Below the pieces are notes generated by a model. That model did no database searches, was not told the DNA's origin, and saw only the letters and a program-made list of their open reading frames with translations. Source: Phoenix dactylifera (lineage: Eukaryota > Streptophyta > Magnoliopsida > Arecales > Arecaceae). Taken from it: 64,000 bases of DNA. Numbering within the stretch: position 1 is the first letter of the stretch; each line of letters opens with the position of its first letter. A program made the position numbers and the translations under genes. Location: contig NC_052393.1 in NCBI RefSeq assembly GCF_009389715.1, positions 3,038,001 to 3,102,000 on the forward strand, read 5' to 3'. Below are positions 11,681-35,100 of the stretch, piece by piece.

Positions 11681-13712
11681 AAACCAGGTAAATAGAAGAC
11701 TGGGAATCCATACTGGACTTGTTATTGGTGTCAATCAACTGTATCTTCCAGTCCAATTTTGGAGCTGGTTACAGCATTATTGCATCTGAGAGGATTGGAA
11801 GGAAAACAAAACAAAACAAAAAAAAGAGATGTGTTATTTGTTCGACCGTTGTTGACTAGCATACCCTGTCTCAGTTGCAGGCCTGCATGCATGCTCCATC
11901 ATGCATGTGCTATTTGTCATGTTTTTTTTTGCGCCCTATGTATGTCATCTTTTTTTTCACATGAATTTGGATTAGGCTATATGGATGTTTAATTTGCTGA
12001 TCAGATCTATATTCAGTTCATACATTAACGAGATTGTTAAAAGAATATTAGAGCTTAAGAAGGGTGACTCCTAGTGACGTAGTTCATGAGTTCATTTCGG
12101 TTGGCTGCATGTTCATAATTGGCATCTCTCTTCTTTTTTCCTATTTCAGCCCAAAATCTAAGTAATTTCTCAACAGTTTTTAGTACAACATTGAGCTAAG
12201 TCTCAGCAATTGTATACAAACTATTATGGAAACGGCAGCAACTTTTTGCTCGATCGTGGATTAGGTTGCTTGGGTAGGTTTAGAATTTTTCCAAAAAAAA
12301 GGATTTGCGTTAACATAGGTAATATCATGTCAAAATTAATCTTGTTTTGTGGTAAGTTTGATGATCAGTTGATCTTGATTCATCAAGATGCATTATATGG
12401 AAACAGAATAAACGAGAGCTAGAGGAAATACATGGAGATTTAAGACATATTAATTAGCCAGATATCTTTTTTATATTAGTTGAACTAGTATTGCAAAAGG
12501 ATTTGTCTTGCCCTAGTTTCCCTAGTGCATTTTTGAACGGGCGAATTGGGTTCCCATGAGGTACTACATGCATTAAATTTTAGGATTTTTTGCATGAATA
12601 CCCTCCTAAATATCGAATTTTGTATGAATATTCTTCCAAAATTGATATTTGCATGTATATCCTTGTAAAACACTTGTTTTGCCATTCTATTCTTTTTTTA
12701 TTTTTATTTTTACATATGTACCTTGCTATCTAACGACGTTAAAAAATTAACGGTTTTAAATTAAAATAACTAAAATATCTTTAATGGGTAGACATACAAC
12801 TAGATCGCGATCCTGATAGTAGAAAAAGAAGACAAGAACAATAGCGTAATTTTAAAATTTTATTTTATTTTTAATTAATATAAATATGATTTTTCTTAAC
12901 ACTGTTAGAACAACCGTTATATTATAGGCATTTGTATAATAACAGATTTGCGAGAATATACATACAAATATTAATTTTGAAAGGATATTCATACAAAATT
13001 CGATATTTAAAAGGATATTCGTGCAAAAAAATCCTAGATTTTAATTCATTATGAGACCGTTCTTTTTCCAATTATTATGCAAATAAGCATAATACAAGTA
13101 CAAGATCTTTGTCCAATACCCATAAAACAGCCGTATGCTATCTTTTAGATTGATTCCTGTAGATGGACGATTATTTGGAAGATCCATTTAAAAACAGATA
13201 AAAGCTTAACATACTATGCGTACATAAGCTTATTCCAAGCTTCTCCGATTTAGTATCTGAGATATGACCAAACTAAGAATGGAAAGAGAACAAAAAAGAG
13301 CACAATATAGGTCACAGTTCGACAAAAAGATACATCAACTTTTTCTAGAATTTTGCATTCACCCGTGCAACCATATAACCCCAAATTTGCATTAATGCGT
13401 AATCACCCATTACATTTGTGGTGAAACGCTGGTCACCAGACATAATATACAACTCAAATGTGGAGATAAAACTCCACGTGAAGAAAGCATTTAGCTAGTT
13501 GGTAGCGACCGTCCTCTTCACAGCTTAGCTTCTCTCTCCAGAACTGCACACTTCTGAGAAGAAAAACTTTTCTGCGTTTCTTGTGGTTCACTACAATCTG
13601 TCACATGAGCAGATATATGCATGCCAAACCCCCAAAAGATGGATCCTTAAATGGTGAAGACTGGAGAGAGCATCAGCTCATTCCCTCATCAATTGCCAAG
13701 TCTCCTGTTGAG
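11681..13712. other. region between the convergent AP2S and CDPK genes
   Basis: AP2S (+) and the CDPK (-) converge here. 11681 to about 12030 probably includes the AP2S 3' UTR. A long-terminal-inverted-repeat element occupies 12575-13042. The stretch 13100-13712 probably holds the CDPK 3' UTR, with nothing else recognised. Confidence 0.6.
12575..13042. mobile_element. non-autonomous element with ~100-bp terminal inverted repeats
   Basis: The left end reads TTTTAGGATTTTTTGCATGA and continues ATACCCTCCTAAATATCGAA. The right end, reverse complemented, reads CTAGGATTTTTTTGCACGAA and continues TATCCTTTTAAATATCGAA. Matching continues through ATTTTGTATGAATAT and TATTTGNATGTATAT for about 100 bases on each side, around a 270-base AT-rich core without coding. 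Long imperfect inverted repeats of this kind are typical of Mutator-like or foldback non-autonomous elements. The target duplication is unclear. Confidence 0.65.
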
Positions 13713-24832
<11,120 letters not shown>

Positions 24833-25740
24833 CGCCTCCTCCTCCTCCTCTCTTCGTCCACCTCAAAGCGATTAACATCAACACATCACAAAAACGCTGT
24901 ATGCTTGCAAGAAAGAAGAGCGAGAGGGCTTAAAAGGGTGAGATTTAGAGGGATCGAAAGGGGCAGAAAGAGAGTGGGAGGAGAAACGGTCAAAAGGAGG
25001 AGACCTACGAGACCTGGGAGGAAGCCAAGAAGAAAGGCGACGTGAGATTAAAAAATAAAAAAAAAATCCCTTTAGTTTGTTTTTCGAAGTCTCGTGATCG
25101 CGGCTGGGTTTTTGGTATTTCAATCGTTCAAATACAAGAAACTAAATTATTCTCTCTCTCTCTTGGCGTCCTCTCTCCCCGTCGTTGCCGTCGTTGAGTT
25201 GGTTGGACTTTTTCGGCCGCGCCCGTTTATTTTATGCCTTGGAGTTGGTTGGTTTGATTACTTTCGGTTTGTGTTGGTGTTGCCGACGACGGGATCGGGT
25301 CGGCCAGCACGGACGCGCGGAGCCAACACGCTCATCCCCGCACGCGCTTTCCCTTCGCCGACGTGAGAATTCGGAGAGTTTCTTGCCTGGAAACAACCAC
25401 GAAGGCGTTTTTGGAGATTTGGAGAGATTTTTTTATTATTATTATTGAAGTGGGAGGCAAAGCTACCCGGCATCTATTATTAGAAAAAAAAATTATAAAA
25501 ATTATTTATAAAAAATTTATAAAACTAATAAAATATTTTCATGAAAAATAATGGTTTGTAAGTAGATTTGTTAAACCATGCAGTAAGTTAAAAAAATCTT
25601 ATAAGTAATTTGAAGATACGCGTGTGAACAAATATGAACGGGCGGAAAAATGTGGAGGATGCTCTTGGTTGTGGGGCATGCAATCATGTGCCGCCATCTC
25701 GCCAGTGCCCTCCTAAACTTAAATTAAATGATAAGATAAG
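24833..25740. promoter_or_regulatory. CDPK upstream region and leader
   Basis: The reverse-strand leader directly before the ATG is purine/pyrimidine-biased (CCTCCTCCTC runs on +). A GACGTG core (G-box/ABRE-like) lies at 25039-25044. No clear TATA box was seen. From 25100 to 25380 the sequence is GC-rich, then becomes AT-rich up to the LINE fragment. Confidence 0.4.
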
Positions 25741-26545
25741 CTGATATCAGGAAGAAGGTTTTCCTACCCTCTTCAAGCCTTTCTTATAACCTGATTAATA
25801 GAGACTCATATGAGGCAATGATCTGAAGCAAATCTTGTTAACAGATATTACAGCACATAAATAAGGTGCTAGGACCTTCAAATCCTAGGTCCACCAACCT
25901 AGGATTCCTCACAAAGGCTCGGAAGTCCTTAACATCTCAATCAGCTCCAAAAGATTTCTCCCTTGTTTGTCAAAATTCCAATGAGATATTAGATTGGGTA
26001 GCCTCGTAAGCGGCTAACCATTTTGAAAAGACCTCTTTGGCTAGGAGAGAGGGAATTACTCGGTGGACTTCAGGTTGATTTTCTTGGGTGTATTCATACT
26101 TCTTATGTATGATTCATCAGTTCTTGCAACAAAAAAAAAAAAAAACAAACAAAAGATAAAAGAGAAAGATGCAATATAAAAGCCTGCCCAACAGACTCCC
26201 ACAGTATTCGACGTTGTAAAACCAAACCAAGGGCCCTGAGGATGGTGTAATGATGCCTATCTTTTTTATGAGTGAAGCTCGACTAATTGCCCCACATCCT
26301 TCCGCCGGACCACCAAGTCCATCAGCTAGCACCATATAATATTCCCAACTTGGACCCATCATATGCAGTGTATACGAAGCAGTGAGTTGTCAACCAGCTT
26401 GCTTCAACAAAACAACGAATATCAGGAGCAAAGGAACGAACTAAGGACTTAAAAGAGTATTTTACAGAAGGGGCCCTGGAATTCCACATTAAAACTTTCA
26501 TGCATGGTGTTGTAGTATCGATCGTACCCTCCTTCTGCCCCACTC
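25740..26545 (-). pseudogene. LINE ORF2 endonuclease remnant
   Basis: The reverse strand starts with MKVLMWNSRAPSVKYSFKSL, the beginning of the APE-type endonuclease of plant L1 elements (WNCRG type). After AYDGSKLGILYGASWW, frameshifts and a T-rich stretch (the A tract on + at 26132-26146) intervene. The text then resumes with DFRAFVRNPRLVDLGFEGP around 25950-25880, the conserved region after the GDFN motif. Several stops and indels show that it is dead. No reverse transcriptase follows, so the copy is broken off. Confidence 0.65.
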
Positions 26546-26675
26546 ACCTTCTGAAACTAAACCAATCTACTCTCCTTAAGAAGCAAAAGCACTTGAATCA
26601 TACACATCTACCGCCTGCAGCTGAGAACCAGTCGATGTGACTCGATGTTGATACTCTGCTACTCCTCCTAAAGCT

Positions 26676-26950
26676 TCATTCAATTGAGTAGATAGAAGGG
26701 AATGAGAGTGAGAATTGTTTGAAGAAGTACTTGGGTGATGCAATGACTCTTCTGCTGATTGGGAAGTGAGGAGGTGATTTTTTTGATATCACCCTTTTAG
26801 GTTGCATCCGGGAAGGGGCATACTGCACCGTCTTCTCCGACGGTGTTGGAGAACGCCTCCCCTCGCGTTCCAGTTCTGATGCTACCATAGAGAGTCTTTT
26901 GAAGTTATGTCTGCAGCCCATATGCAGCAATTACAAGCCGCCAAGGTGTA
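26676..26950 (-). pseudogene. possible LINE ORF1 remnant upstream of the endonuclease
   Basis: An 84-codon open frame lies on the same strand just before the endonuclease fragment. It is rich in Lys, Arg, Ser and Pro (TPSEKTVQYAPSRMQPKR), which suits the end of a LINE ORF1 protein or its linker. The identity rests mainly on position; no zinc knuckle is visible. Confidence 0.3.
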
Positions 26951-26951
26951 C

Positions 26952-27518
26952 AATAAAAAACTTTATAATTATATTTTCCTAAGTAAAAAGATTTTTGATA
27001 ATTTTAGAAGGCTGGAAATGAATCATAGTTGGATTTTTTTTTTATTTTAAGAAATCAGTGGGATATTAGGTGCCTATTTGGGAAATCATGGTCATAAAAA
27101 GGTCTAGATTTTACGGTTCATGCAAGCTCTTGGTTGATATAATTATATTTTGTTAAATAAGAAGATTTTTTATAATTCAGAAGATCAGACATGAAGAATA
27201 GTTGGATGTAGTTTTCTTTTTCTTTAAAAAAATAGTGGAATATTCTATTAATTTCCCAATAAAACAAATAATGAAGAAATAATTTTCTAAAAAATAGTTT
27301 TAAATGATCAAAAAATATTAGTTTTCAATAAAAAAATTTATATTTATATTTTACTAAATGAGAAGATTTTTGATAATTTTAGAAGGCCACACATGAAGAA
27401 TAGTTGGATGTATTTTTTTATTTTTTTAGAATCAGTGGAATATTGAGTGCCTATTTGGGAAATCATGGATATGGAAAGGTCTGAATTTTATAGGTTCATG
27501 TAAGCTCTTGGTTGATAT
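26952..27518. repeat. triplicated ~190-bp AT-rich direct repeat
   Basis: Unit A (26952-27140) and unit C (27326-27518) share GATTTTTGATAATTTTAGAA, GTGCCTATTTGGGAAATCAT and AAGCTCTTGGTTGATAT in the same order. Unit B (27142-27255) is a truncated copy with GAAGAATAGTTGGATGTA and GTGGAATATT. Units have diverged by roughly a tenth to a fifth. No coding or inverted ends were noted. Confidence 0.8.
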
Positions 27519-28417
27519 CTATTACTGTTCTGGCAAAATGTGTTAAGTAATGCAGAATATTATAATATTATTAGAGACAGATGTAATTTAATTGTAGACT
27601 TAAATAGGATATATAGGAGAAGATTGGGTATTATAATATATTATGAAAAAAGGTCTTTGTAAAGGTTGAGCATTTGTGGGCTTAAATAGGCTTATTTTAA
27701 ACCCGAGTGCTCCACATTATGACTTGAGGTTGAAAGAGGTGCTTGGATAATGTTATTAGGTAATATCAATCAAAGTGCAGGTCTTTGTAGTGGTACTAAG
27801 ATAATCATTGAAGCAAAAGTCATCCCACATAGTCATATTGGTTTATATTCCCTGCAAAATAACACAAGTAATGGAAATAAAATGGTCATTTATTTTTAAA
27901 AGAAGGCAATTTCCAATAAGACTTTGCTATGCTATGATAATTAACAATATTCAAGATCAAATTTAAAATAAAGTTGGATTGTACTTGCTTGGCCCAGTAT
28001 TTAGTCATGGTCAACTTTATATTACGCTTTTGCATGTTACATTGCATCAGGAGCTTAAAATCTGATAAAAAATGAATATACAGGGCTAGAAGATTATACA
28101 AAAAGATTGCCGGCCTTCAGGTATTTTTTTTTCATTATATAGTAATATATTATGATTTATCAGATAACACTACTTTATCTGATTTTTTTAATTTTGTTGC
28201 ATATCATATTATACTGTTTTTGTAAAAAGAATAGCAAAAGATATGGAATACAGTTTGCTATCGCAGCTATCGCTGAAAAAATAGAACCGGAAGATAAAGG
28301 TCAAGCTTGCGAGAATTTGGGATTCAATAAATCCCAATGCTGATAATCAATTGCTAAGTGTAGATTGTAGCCTGATTGATGAGAAAGTTGTAATGACTCT
28401 TTAATAATTCCTTATCA

Positions 28418-28418
28418 T

Positions 28419-28462
<44 letters not shown>
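28418..28462. repeat. (TA)n(TG)n microsatellite
   Basis: About eleven TA units run directly into about twelve TG units, inside an intron-like part of the RPA-like pseudogene. Confidence 0.9.
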
Positions 28463-28463
<1 letters not shown>

Positions 28464-30264
28464 TCTATCTTTATACTTATGATAAATTTATTTTATATAG
28501 GAAACTACGATTCAAATATCAATTTATAAAGAAGATGCTACACAAGTCAAGAGCTTGGTCATTTAGAATGTATATATTTTTGAAAAATTTAATGTGGCTT
28601 TGAATAAAAAAGTTGTAGAGCTGCTGTGCATCAATATATTATCTATGTTAATGGATGGACAATTGTACAACAAGTTGATGGTGACAGCAGCTCCATACCC
28701 CTTCCAACAATTTAATTTTATTAATTTTGATGAATTTCCAGCTAGAAATTATAATGATCTTCCTTTAAACAGGTATACATAAACTTTATTCACCATTATT
28801 CATGATTTTTTTAAAAAAATATTTTGACTATATTTGTCTATTTATTTTGCAGATGTTATTAGTCATATCATAGCTGTGGGATCTCTTGAGCAAACCCATA
28901 TCAAGCAAAAGTTGGATTCTATAAATAGAAAAATCTAAAGTAACATATATCTACTCAATTTTCTTTTCAATTATCATAATATGCAAATATTTTCATTCAT
29001 CTATCTTTTCTTATCTTTAAATAGTACAATATTATTAAATGTCCATAACTATTTTATCTAATTTGTAGCATGCAAAAGTTATCTGTCACCTTCTAGGCCA
29101 AATTGCTAAAGAGGTCAATCAAAATATTATTCGTGAAAGGAAAAGAGAAGGCATAGTTATTTTTATTTTGATGGACATGACTGTAAAAATATATAAAAGT
29201 TTTTTTTTTCTCTATAGTATTTTCTACTAAGAAAATCGATTTTACGATTATTAAAGCACTTTATATGCACTGTATCTACAAAAAAAAATATGCTTATCAA
29301 CAAGTTCGATATCAAGATTTTATATGGATATGGGGATGTTGGACATAATAAAGTATCGAAAAAAGTTATGACAGAAATTTACGATAATATATTGAACAAA
29401 AACTAGAATCATGTATTATGATCTAAATATACCTATAAATTTGTGTATAGGATAAAAGCACTAGTTGCTCTAATTAGATTTATGGAATAGGAGCAACAAA
29501 TTATTGTTAATCCCCAGGATGAAGCTATCACCAATAGAAAAACAACCAAAGAATTACTAAAATTGAATCCACATTACTTTTAAGTATAATCTGAAATTTA
29601 ATTATGAAATATCATGTATTCACACAAGAAACTCAAATTATTCTTTTTTCTTTTAGGAGGTGAAACTCACATGTAAGGCAAATCTAAATGAAATTGACAC
29701 CTTTTATGGTTGTGCAAAGCATGCTAGAGTTGCAAGATTGCAATAAAAATTTAAAGTGACAAATTTTGGTGCAACTAATATCATAAAAACGATCAACCTT
29801 CAGTGCCATGGTAGAATCATAATATCTTCTTAATTATCCTATTTTATTTGTTATAAATGGATAAATTTTTTTAATTAAAAAAATAAATGTCATATATCTA
29901 ACCTTGCTAGCCATAAATTAAACACTATTGTCGAAGATGGTACTGGTATAGCAAATTTTATCATATTTAGAAAATTAGCTCAGCAACTAATTGACATCCC
30001 AACACTTAATCTTGAAATGAACCCAGATGCACTCTTCCAGCTGTTATCAAAAAGATTTTCAATGACGGCTGCATCTTCTAAATTATGGTTCGTTCACAAA
30101 ATTCTAATGATAATAGCTATAGTTTCAAGGTAACCAACATTTTTCAGAAAAGTGAATCTTAGCTAGGTAATTTACATGGAAGTTTTGCATCTGAACTTTC
30201 ATCTCTAATTCTACAAGAATCTATTTTTTCAACTCCCGAGAAACAGATTCAGTATGAACCTTTT

Positions 30265-30666
30265 TTTTTTTTTTTTTTGATGAAAAAAAAGGGGTAGGGG
30301 GGAGGAAGGGACAAGCCCACCCCCGCGTAGCAGCCCCACTGGGCCCCCGCCCCGCCAGGAGAATGTTCGATGCGGGCAGAAATGGCTGTGTGTTGGGCAC
30401 CCCGACCGGTTTTACTCATACCCTTCCCACCCGTAGGCCCGGCTCAGCTACTCCTCTGAGCTCTGGCTCGAGTTCCACGTGTGAGTACGTCACACCCGGC
30501 ACCACCCCGGCTACTAGCGGTTCAAGAGCGGTCCTACACCACAAGTCCAAGCAGTGGCCAAAGTAGTGAGCTCCGGTCCACAATTTAATCGTCGCCGCAG
30601 CGATTCGAACTTGGGACCTTGTGGTTAGAATTGCTGCCCAGTACCACTAGGCTACCACCTTGGTGG
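30265..30666 (-). mobile_element. tRNA-derived SINE with target-site duplications
   Basis: The ~400-base insertion is bounded by a 15-base direct repeat CAGTATGAACCTTTT at 30250-30264 and 30667-30681. Read on the reverse strand it starts ACCAAGGTGGTAGCCTAGTG, an A-box-like region (TGGTAGCCTAGTGGTA). It carries a B-box (GGTCCCAAGTTCGAATC) about 40 bases later and ends in a poly(A) tail, seen as poly(T) at 30261-30278. These are the hallmarks of a tRNA-related SINE moved by LINE machinery. It is GC-rich and little decayed compared with the AT-rich pseudogene it entered, so the insertion is relatively young. Confidence 0.88.
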
Positions 30667-31079
30667 CAGTATGAACCTTTTCAGCAAACCACTCCTACAA
30701 AAAAAAAAATCCAATAACATATTTTAATTAGGAGTCTTTCTTTTTTCGCTTCCGAAAAAAAAATTCTGAAATAACTTCGCATAACCCATATGGAAAACTA
30801 TTGAAAACGCCACCTGCAAAGAGATTACGATGGAGGTAACTTTAGTTCAATCATTGTCTTGCCATTTGTTTGGTTATTTTTGCAATCATTTATATTTCTA
30901 TTGCATTACAAAACCTTCACAATTGAATAATACTCTAATATCAGTTCAAGTGAACAACCTACAGTCAACGAAGATTGATAATATATTCGGTATTTTCTCT
31001 TTTGTTCCAGTTAAACCCCGCCGCGTAGCGCAGGTTACATACTAGATTACCATCAATCTCAAATTTATAGCAAAAATAC

Positions 31080-31106
31080 AAAAAAAAAAAAAAAAAAAAA
31101 AAAAAA
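31080..31106 (+). repeat. poly(A) tract of 27
   Basis: Twenty-seven consecutive A residues lie between the RPA-like pseudogene and the LINE RNase H fragment. This could be a retroposon tail or simple slippage. Confidence 0.85.
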
Positions 31107-31109
31107 CCC

Positions 31110-31560
31110 AACAAAAACTGAAGGCACGAGCATTTCTGAGAAGACTCTGCTGTCAAAGAGCCTCCTGGCCATATGGGTTTAGTAGCAATATAAAATGTAG
31201 AAATTCTGTTTGCCAATAAAGAGACCAATAAATGAGCAGACCGATTAGCCAATTTTGAAGTAGTGGATGAGTTGTGAATCAGGGAGGCAAATGATCTCCT
31301 GATTCAAAATTAAAAATTAGAAAAAAGAAAAAGTAATTCAGAATTAGGTTCACTCTTTAGACAGGTTGCCATCAAATTCCTTCTATATTATCTTTTTGTT
31401 TGAAAACTGAAGCGACATGCAGAAAAGATCATAAAGTCCTTAGATTATTCTTGCAAAGATGTCGCCCCTGGATTCATTCAACCAAGGTGGTGACAACAAA
31501 ATTCAAGGTTGCTTCGTTATCAGAAACCACACTCTACATAGAATCATTTCTTTTTTCCAC
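31110..31560 (-). pseudogene. LINE RNase H remnant (C-terminal part)
   Basis: On the reverse strand VVSDNEATLNFVVTTLVE near 31540-31480 resembles the DSxxA helix of the RVT_3 RNase H domain. LANRSAHLLVSLLANR at about 31250-31200 resembles the final (N)RxAHLLA helix of plant LINE RNase H. Stops interrupt the region between them. The protein match is partial, so confidence is moderate. Confidence 0.42.
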
Positions 31561-32135
31561 CATATGAATGACTCCTTCAATACAAAGCATGTGCTTTCCC
31601 TTAGCCTCGCCATATAATAGTGGCACTGCACTAGGAAGGCAAAAGCTTTCTTTACCACATTGTTTAATGACAACTTAGCAGTCCCATAAATTTAAAGGAT
31701 ATCACGGTGACTTCCCCCACTAGGTCACTAAACCTCTACCAGGCACGACTCCTCTAATCAAGTGAAAAAAAAAAAGTGATGTTATAAATTATAACATTAG
31801 TTGTCAAAGCGCTATTCATTATAAGATGAAAATAACCTCCATGTAGCTATTCTTCCATGCCCGGTCAAAAGGACTATGGTAGCTATTAGAAGTTTCAAGT
31901 TCCTATCTGCGGTAGGTAATGAATAATAAATCCTAAGATTCATCATGTACCCAAGCTTTCTTGCGGTAGGTAGTGAATAATATAAATCGTAGGATTCATC
32001 ATATATCCAAGCTTTCTTAACTTCTACACCTTGAAAAGTAAACTATTCTATGGCAAAGACCTGTGTGCAGTAGCACATGGCAAGAAGCGACAAGGTAACA
32101 TGGAACTAATAAAACAAGTAGCGGATGGAGCAATG
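31561..32135. other. region downstream of the K/E-rich gene
   Basis: No coding recognised. It includes a direct duplication with 54-base period (31908-32017) and probably the 3' UTR of the K/E-rich gene next to 32136. Confidence 0.5.
31908..32017. repeat. direct duplication, two units, period 54
   Basis: Units beginning TGCGGTAGGTAATGAATAAT at 31908 and TGCGGTAGGTAGTGAATAAT at 31962 both continue through GATTCATCAT to CCAAGCTTTCT. They differ at a few sites and lie in the likely 3' UTR or downstream region of the K/E-rich gene. Confidence 0.85.
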
Positions 32136-35100
32136 CTAGCTAGAAACCTTCTGTTTCTTGATTGTTTTCTTGTGCACAATGAAGTCTTCATCATCATCTG
32201 CTTCTGAATCGCTGGCCTTTCGCTTCGTTGTCACAATAACTGCAGCCTTCGAGACTGTTCCCTTCACTTTTTTGACTGAGACGGTTGCTGTTTTCTTAAC
32301 AGAGACGGGCTTGACAGGCGACCCAAGCTTCTGTTGCTGGGCCTTCTTCAGCTTCTTCTCATAAACCTCCTTAGCTTCCTCCAACGAAAGCAAGCCCCAC
32401 TCCATCATCCTACAGAAGGGTGGGGAAAGATCAGAATGAGGTTGAGAGGAATTATCCCTTCCATTTTCTGAAGTTAATTGGCAGGTTCTCACATGTTTTT
32501 TTTTAATTAAGAAGGCATAAATTGAGAGCTAAAATAAAAGTATAAAATGCTAAAACAAGGAGCAGTCGAGAATTACAAACAAATCACCGAGTGGTGCTGA
32601 AAATGTCAAGAGTATGGGCGATAAAAACAAGCGAAACTGTCGCTTTACAGTTTGTTGAACCCAATGCACTTAGGAAAGAGAAGAAAAACAATGTAAACTC
32701 AAATGTGAGGATGGAGAGCTGGAAGGAAGAGATACCTGGAGAGAAAAGAAGTATGCCGGAAAGTCTACATGTTAAAATCATATGATACATTAAATATTTC
32801 AACAAAACTGTGCTTCAAAGTTTATCACTTGCTAAAGCCCATATAAAGCAGGATCAAAAAAAATGCACTTAAGCCCCAAAACTAATGACACCAGTATACC
32901 ATCTTAAGATAGTTTAACTATGACTCTTGTGGATATTTCTTACAAAAGAAGAAAGGTGTTTAAGACCTCTGCATCAGAATCCTCATGATCCAGAAAATTC
33001 ATAAATAAATACTGAAACCAACTAAACAAGCCCACTCTGCCAAGCTAAAATAAACCCATTTACTTCAGTGCATACTGCATAATGCTCGTCATTAAGTAAC
33101 ATGTTGATCGTGTGAAGATGCTGTTACTTGGCGCTACTCCACCCATTTTTTACAACCTAAATCTGGATCTGGCATGTTTGACCATAATGAATTCACCTTG
33201 GCAGCTGAGTATAGATTAAATCCATCAGGAGTCTTCCAGCTAAGAATAACGATGTGCTGCTCTTTTTCTAGTTGCATAGGCATGAGAATTATCTTTGTTC
33301 CCTGATGGTAATGTGCTGCCCCTTCCATCATGAGTTCCTCCTTTATCATATACATCCATAGAAGATTTATCTAACAAATAGACATCAAATTACATAAAAC
33401 TCAATCAACATATGATATTAAAATAAAGAAGCTGAGTAAGTAATTTCATGATCATAACTGTTGATGATCAGTGTCTCATGACAACTGATATGACCTCTTT
33501 TCATGTGTTGCTTTTGCTTGAGTTTTTATAGAAGCTCAGGGGAGATATTTCCCAGCAAACTGCCATCGATAACAAGGTTATATGGCTTCCTACCATATAT
33601 GACCACCAGTTTGAACCTAAATATTAGACTCTAGCCATGCACAAGGCATTGTTCTAGTACTACCTTTTGCACAAAACAACTCATTGTTATCACCAAGCTC
33701 ATTATGTCCTTTGTTTCTTAGGTAAAGATAGGGGCTTCCTTAGCAAGATCAACATATAGAACGGGATGGAAATGTGTTGAAATTTTCCAGTTAAAGCAAC
33801 AGGTGTAGGATTCTCTTTGCTACTCTTTTCGTACCTGACTAGATCAACAGTCCACATCATGGTGTTGGTCATGAAAGCAAACCTTCATTCGATCTACATA
33901 TTATAGATATGGATATCCTTTGCAGTTGCGCAAAGACAATAGTTCACCATGTCAGATGGAATTTGCCATCAAAAACCAACTTTTTTATTACAACTTGATT
34001 GAGAAACGTCCACAACATTTACATTGTATATAGCATCATCTAACTCCAAAGGGCCATTCTGGATATGCCAATGGAACATCAAGCCTTCCACTCCATATGA
34101 GCTTGCAACTCAGTCTTGTCTTGGCTAAAAAGAACAGCATATTTTATAGTATACCACTTGGAACTGTCCTTATAGGGCTCTAAATATCAAATATCTACTA
34201 TGCTTTCTTCACTATGATAACCACCAAATCATGATCATAAAATCTTTTATTATCACAGATAAGTTTGATATTTTGAAGAAAGGTCTCTTGATGATTACTG
34301 AATTGATGACATACTTCTTAAATTTTGGCTATACGAAGATCCATACCCCTTAGAGTGTTGCACAGTGATGAAATAAAGAATTTATGGGCCTTCTTAAGAC
34401 TCCCATGAATGTACATATTTCACAACTTTTTCTGTAACTATAAGAGAAAAATCTCTGCATTAACTTGATTAACAAGTAACCATCTCAGCCCTTAATATCC
34501 AAGGTCATTCATTAATCATCCGTTCAAAGTAGTAGATTGTTCAAATGATTTGGAAAAAGTAACCTCATATATTTGTTGATCCTTAGATATATGGAGGGTT
34601 TTTTTTATTGCTTCAAGCACAAAGTAAAGAATAAAACCTAGGTCAGAATATTGAATATTGATTTACATAGAGGTATACTTGTCCCAATTATAGTACTTGT
34701 TTCAAGCACACCGACTAAGCATTTATGATCTGTCTCATTAAAAAGTTTTAAATCTAGAATTCAAAATTCAGAGGCATTTTGCTTCCTAGACATCATATGG
34801 TGAGAGATCTTCTAAGACTAGACAAGAATATGGAAAGAGCAGAAACAAACAGAGGCTAATAACATTTATGAGATGAAGGAATCTGTAGAGCAGAGAAGAT
34901 TGGTCAAATAAATATTGTAAATCCAACAAAAGCTACAAGACCAGAGTGAAATACTTCATCAACAAAAAAACTATAGAATAAAGAGGATGTTTTGCTGCAA
35001 TTGCAACGACCAAGAAGACAAGTAACATCAGCTAGGACTGTCTGCAAACTCCATGCGAGAAAGTGAGAGCCATTCCGTGAAATTCTATTGACTTTTTACT

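Larger units (their letters stand above)
28225..31043 (+). pseudogene. decayed RPA70-like (replication protein A large subunit) gene
   Basis: Broken frames follow the order of plant RPA1-like OB-fold proteins. They show RIWDSINPNADNQLLSVD near 28310, ETTIQISIYKEDATQVKSL at 28501, NFINFDEFPARNYNDLPL ending at an intron-like GT near 28771, then ISHIIAVGSLEQTHIKQK after TTTGCAG at 28850. Next come IAKEVNQNIIRERKREG at 29105 and a C-terminal OB-fold with VEDGTGIANFIIFRKLAQQL at 29930. Stops and lost splice sites break it repeatedly, and a SINE interrupts the end. RPA binds single-stranded DNA in replication; RPA-like genes are also carried by Helitrons. No RepHel helicase is visible, so either a gene relic or a Helitron cargo is possible. 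The exact ends are uncertain. Confidence 0.65.

Noticed and set aside
25800..26146. A forward-strand retroposon tail ending in poly(A) at 26132-26146
   Set aside because: The flanking reverse strand reads as LINE endonuclease (DFRAFVRNPRLVDLGFEGP), so the A tract is better seen as a T-rich insertion within that reverse-strand fragment.
30580..30660. A functional tRNA gene
   Set aside because: A- and B-box strings are present, but there is no cloverleaf, and the poly(A) tail and target duplications show that it is a SINE.
33134..33355. 73-codon reverse-strand frame in the long intron
   Set aside because: No family recognised and no neighbouring coding in frame; could be a transposon fragment, but I cannot support a call.
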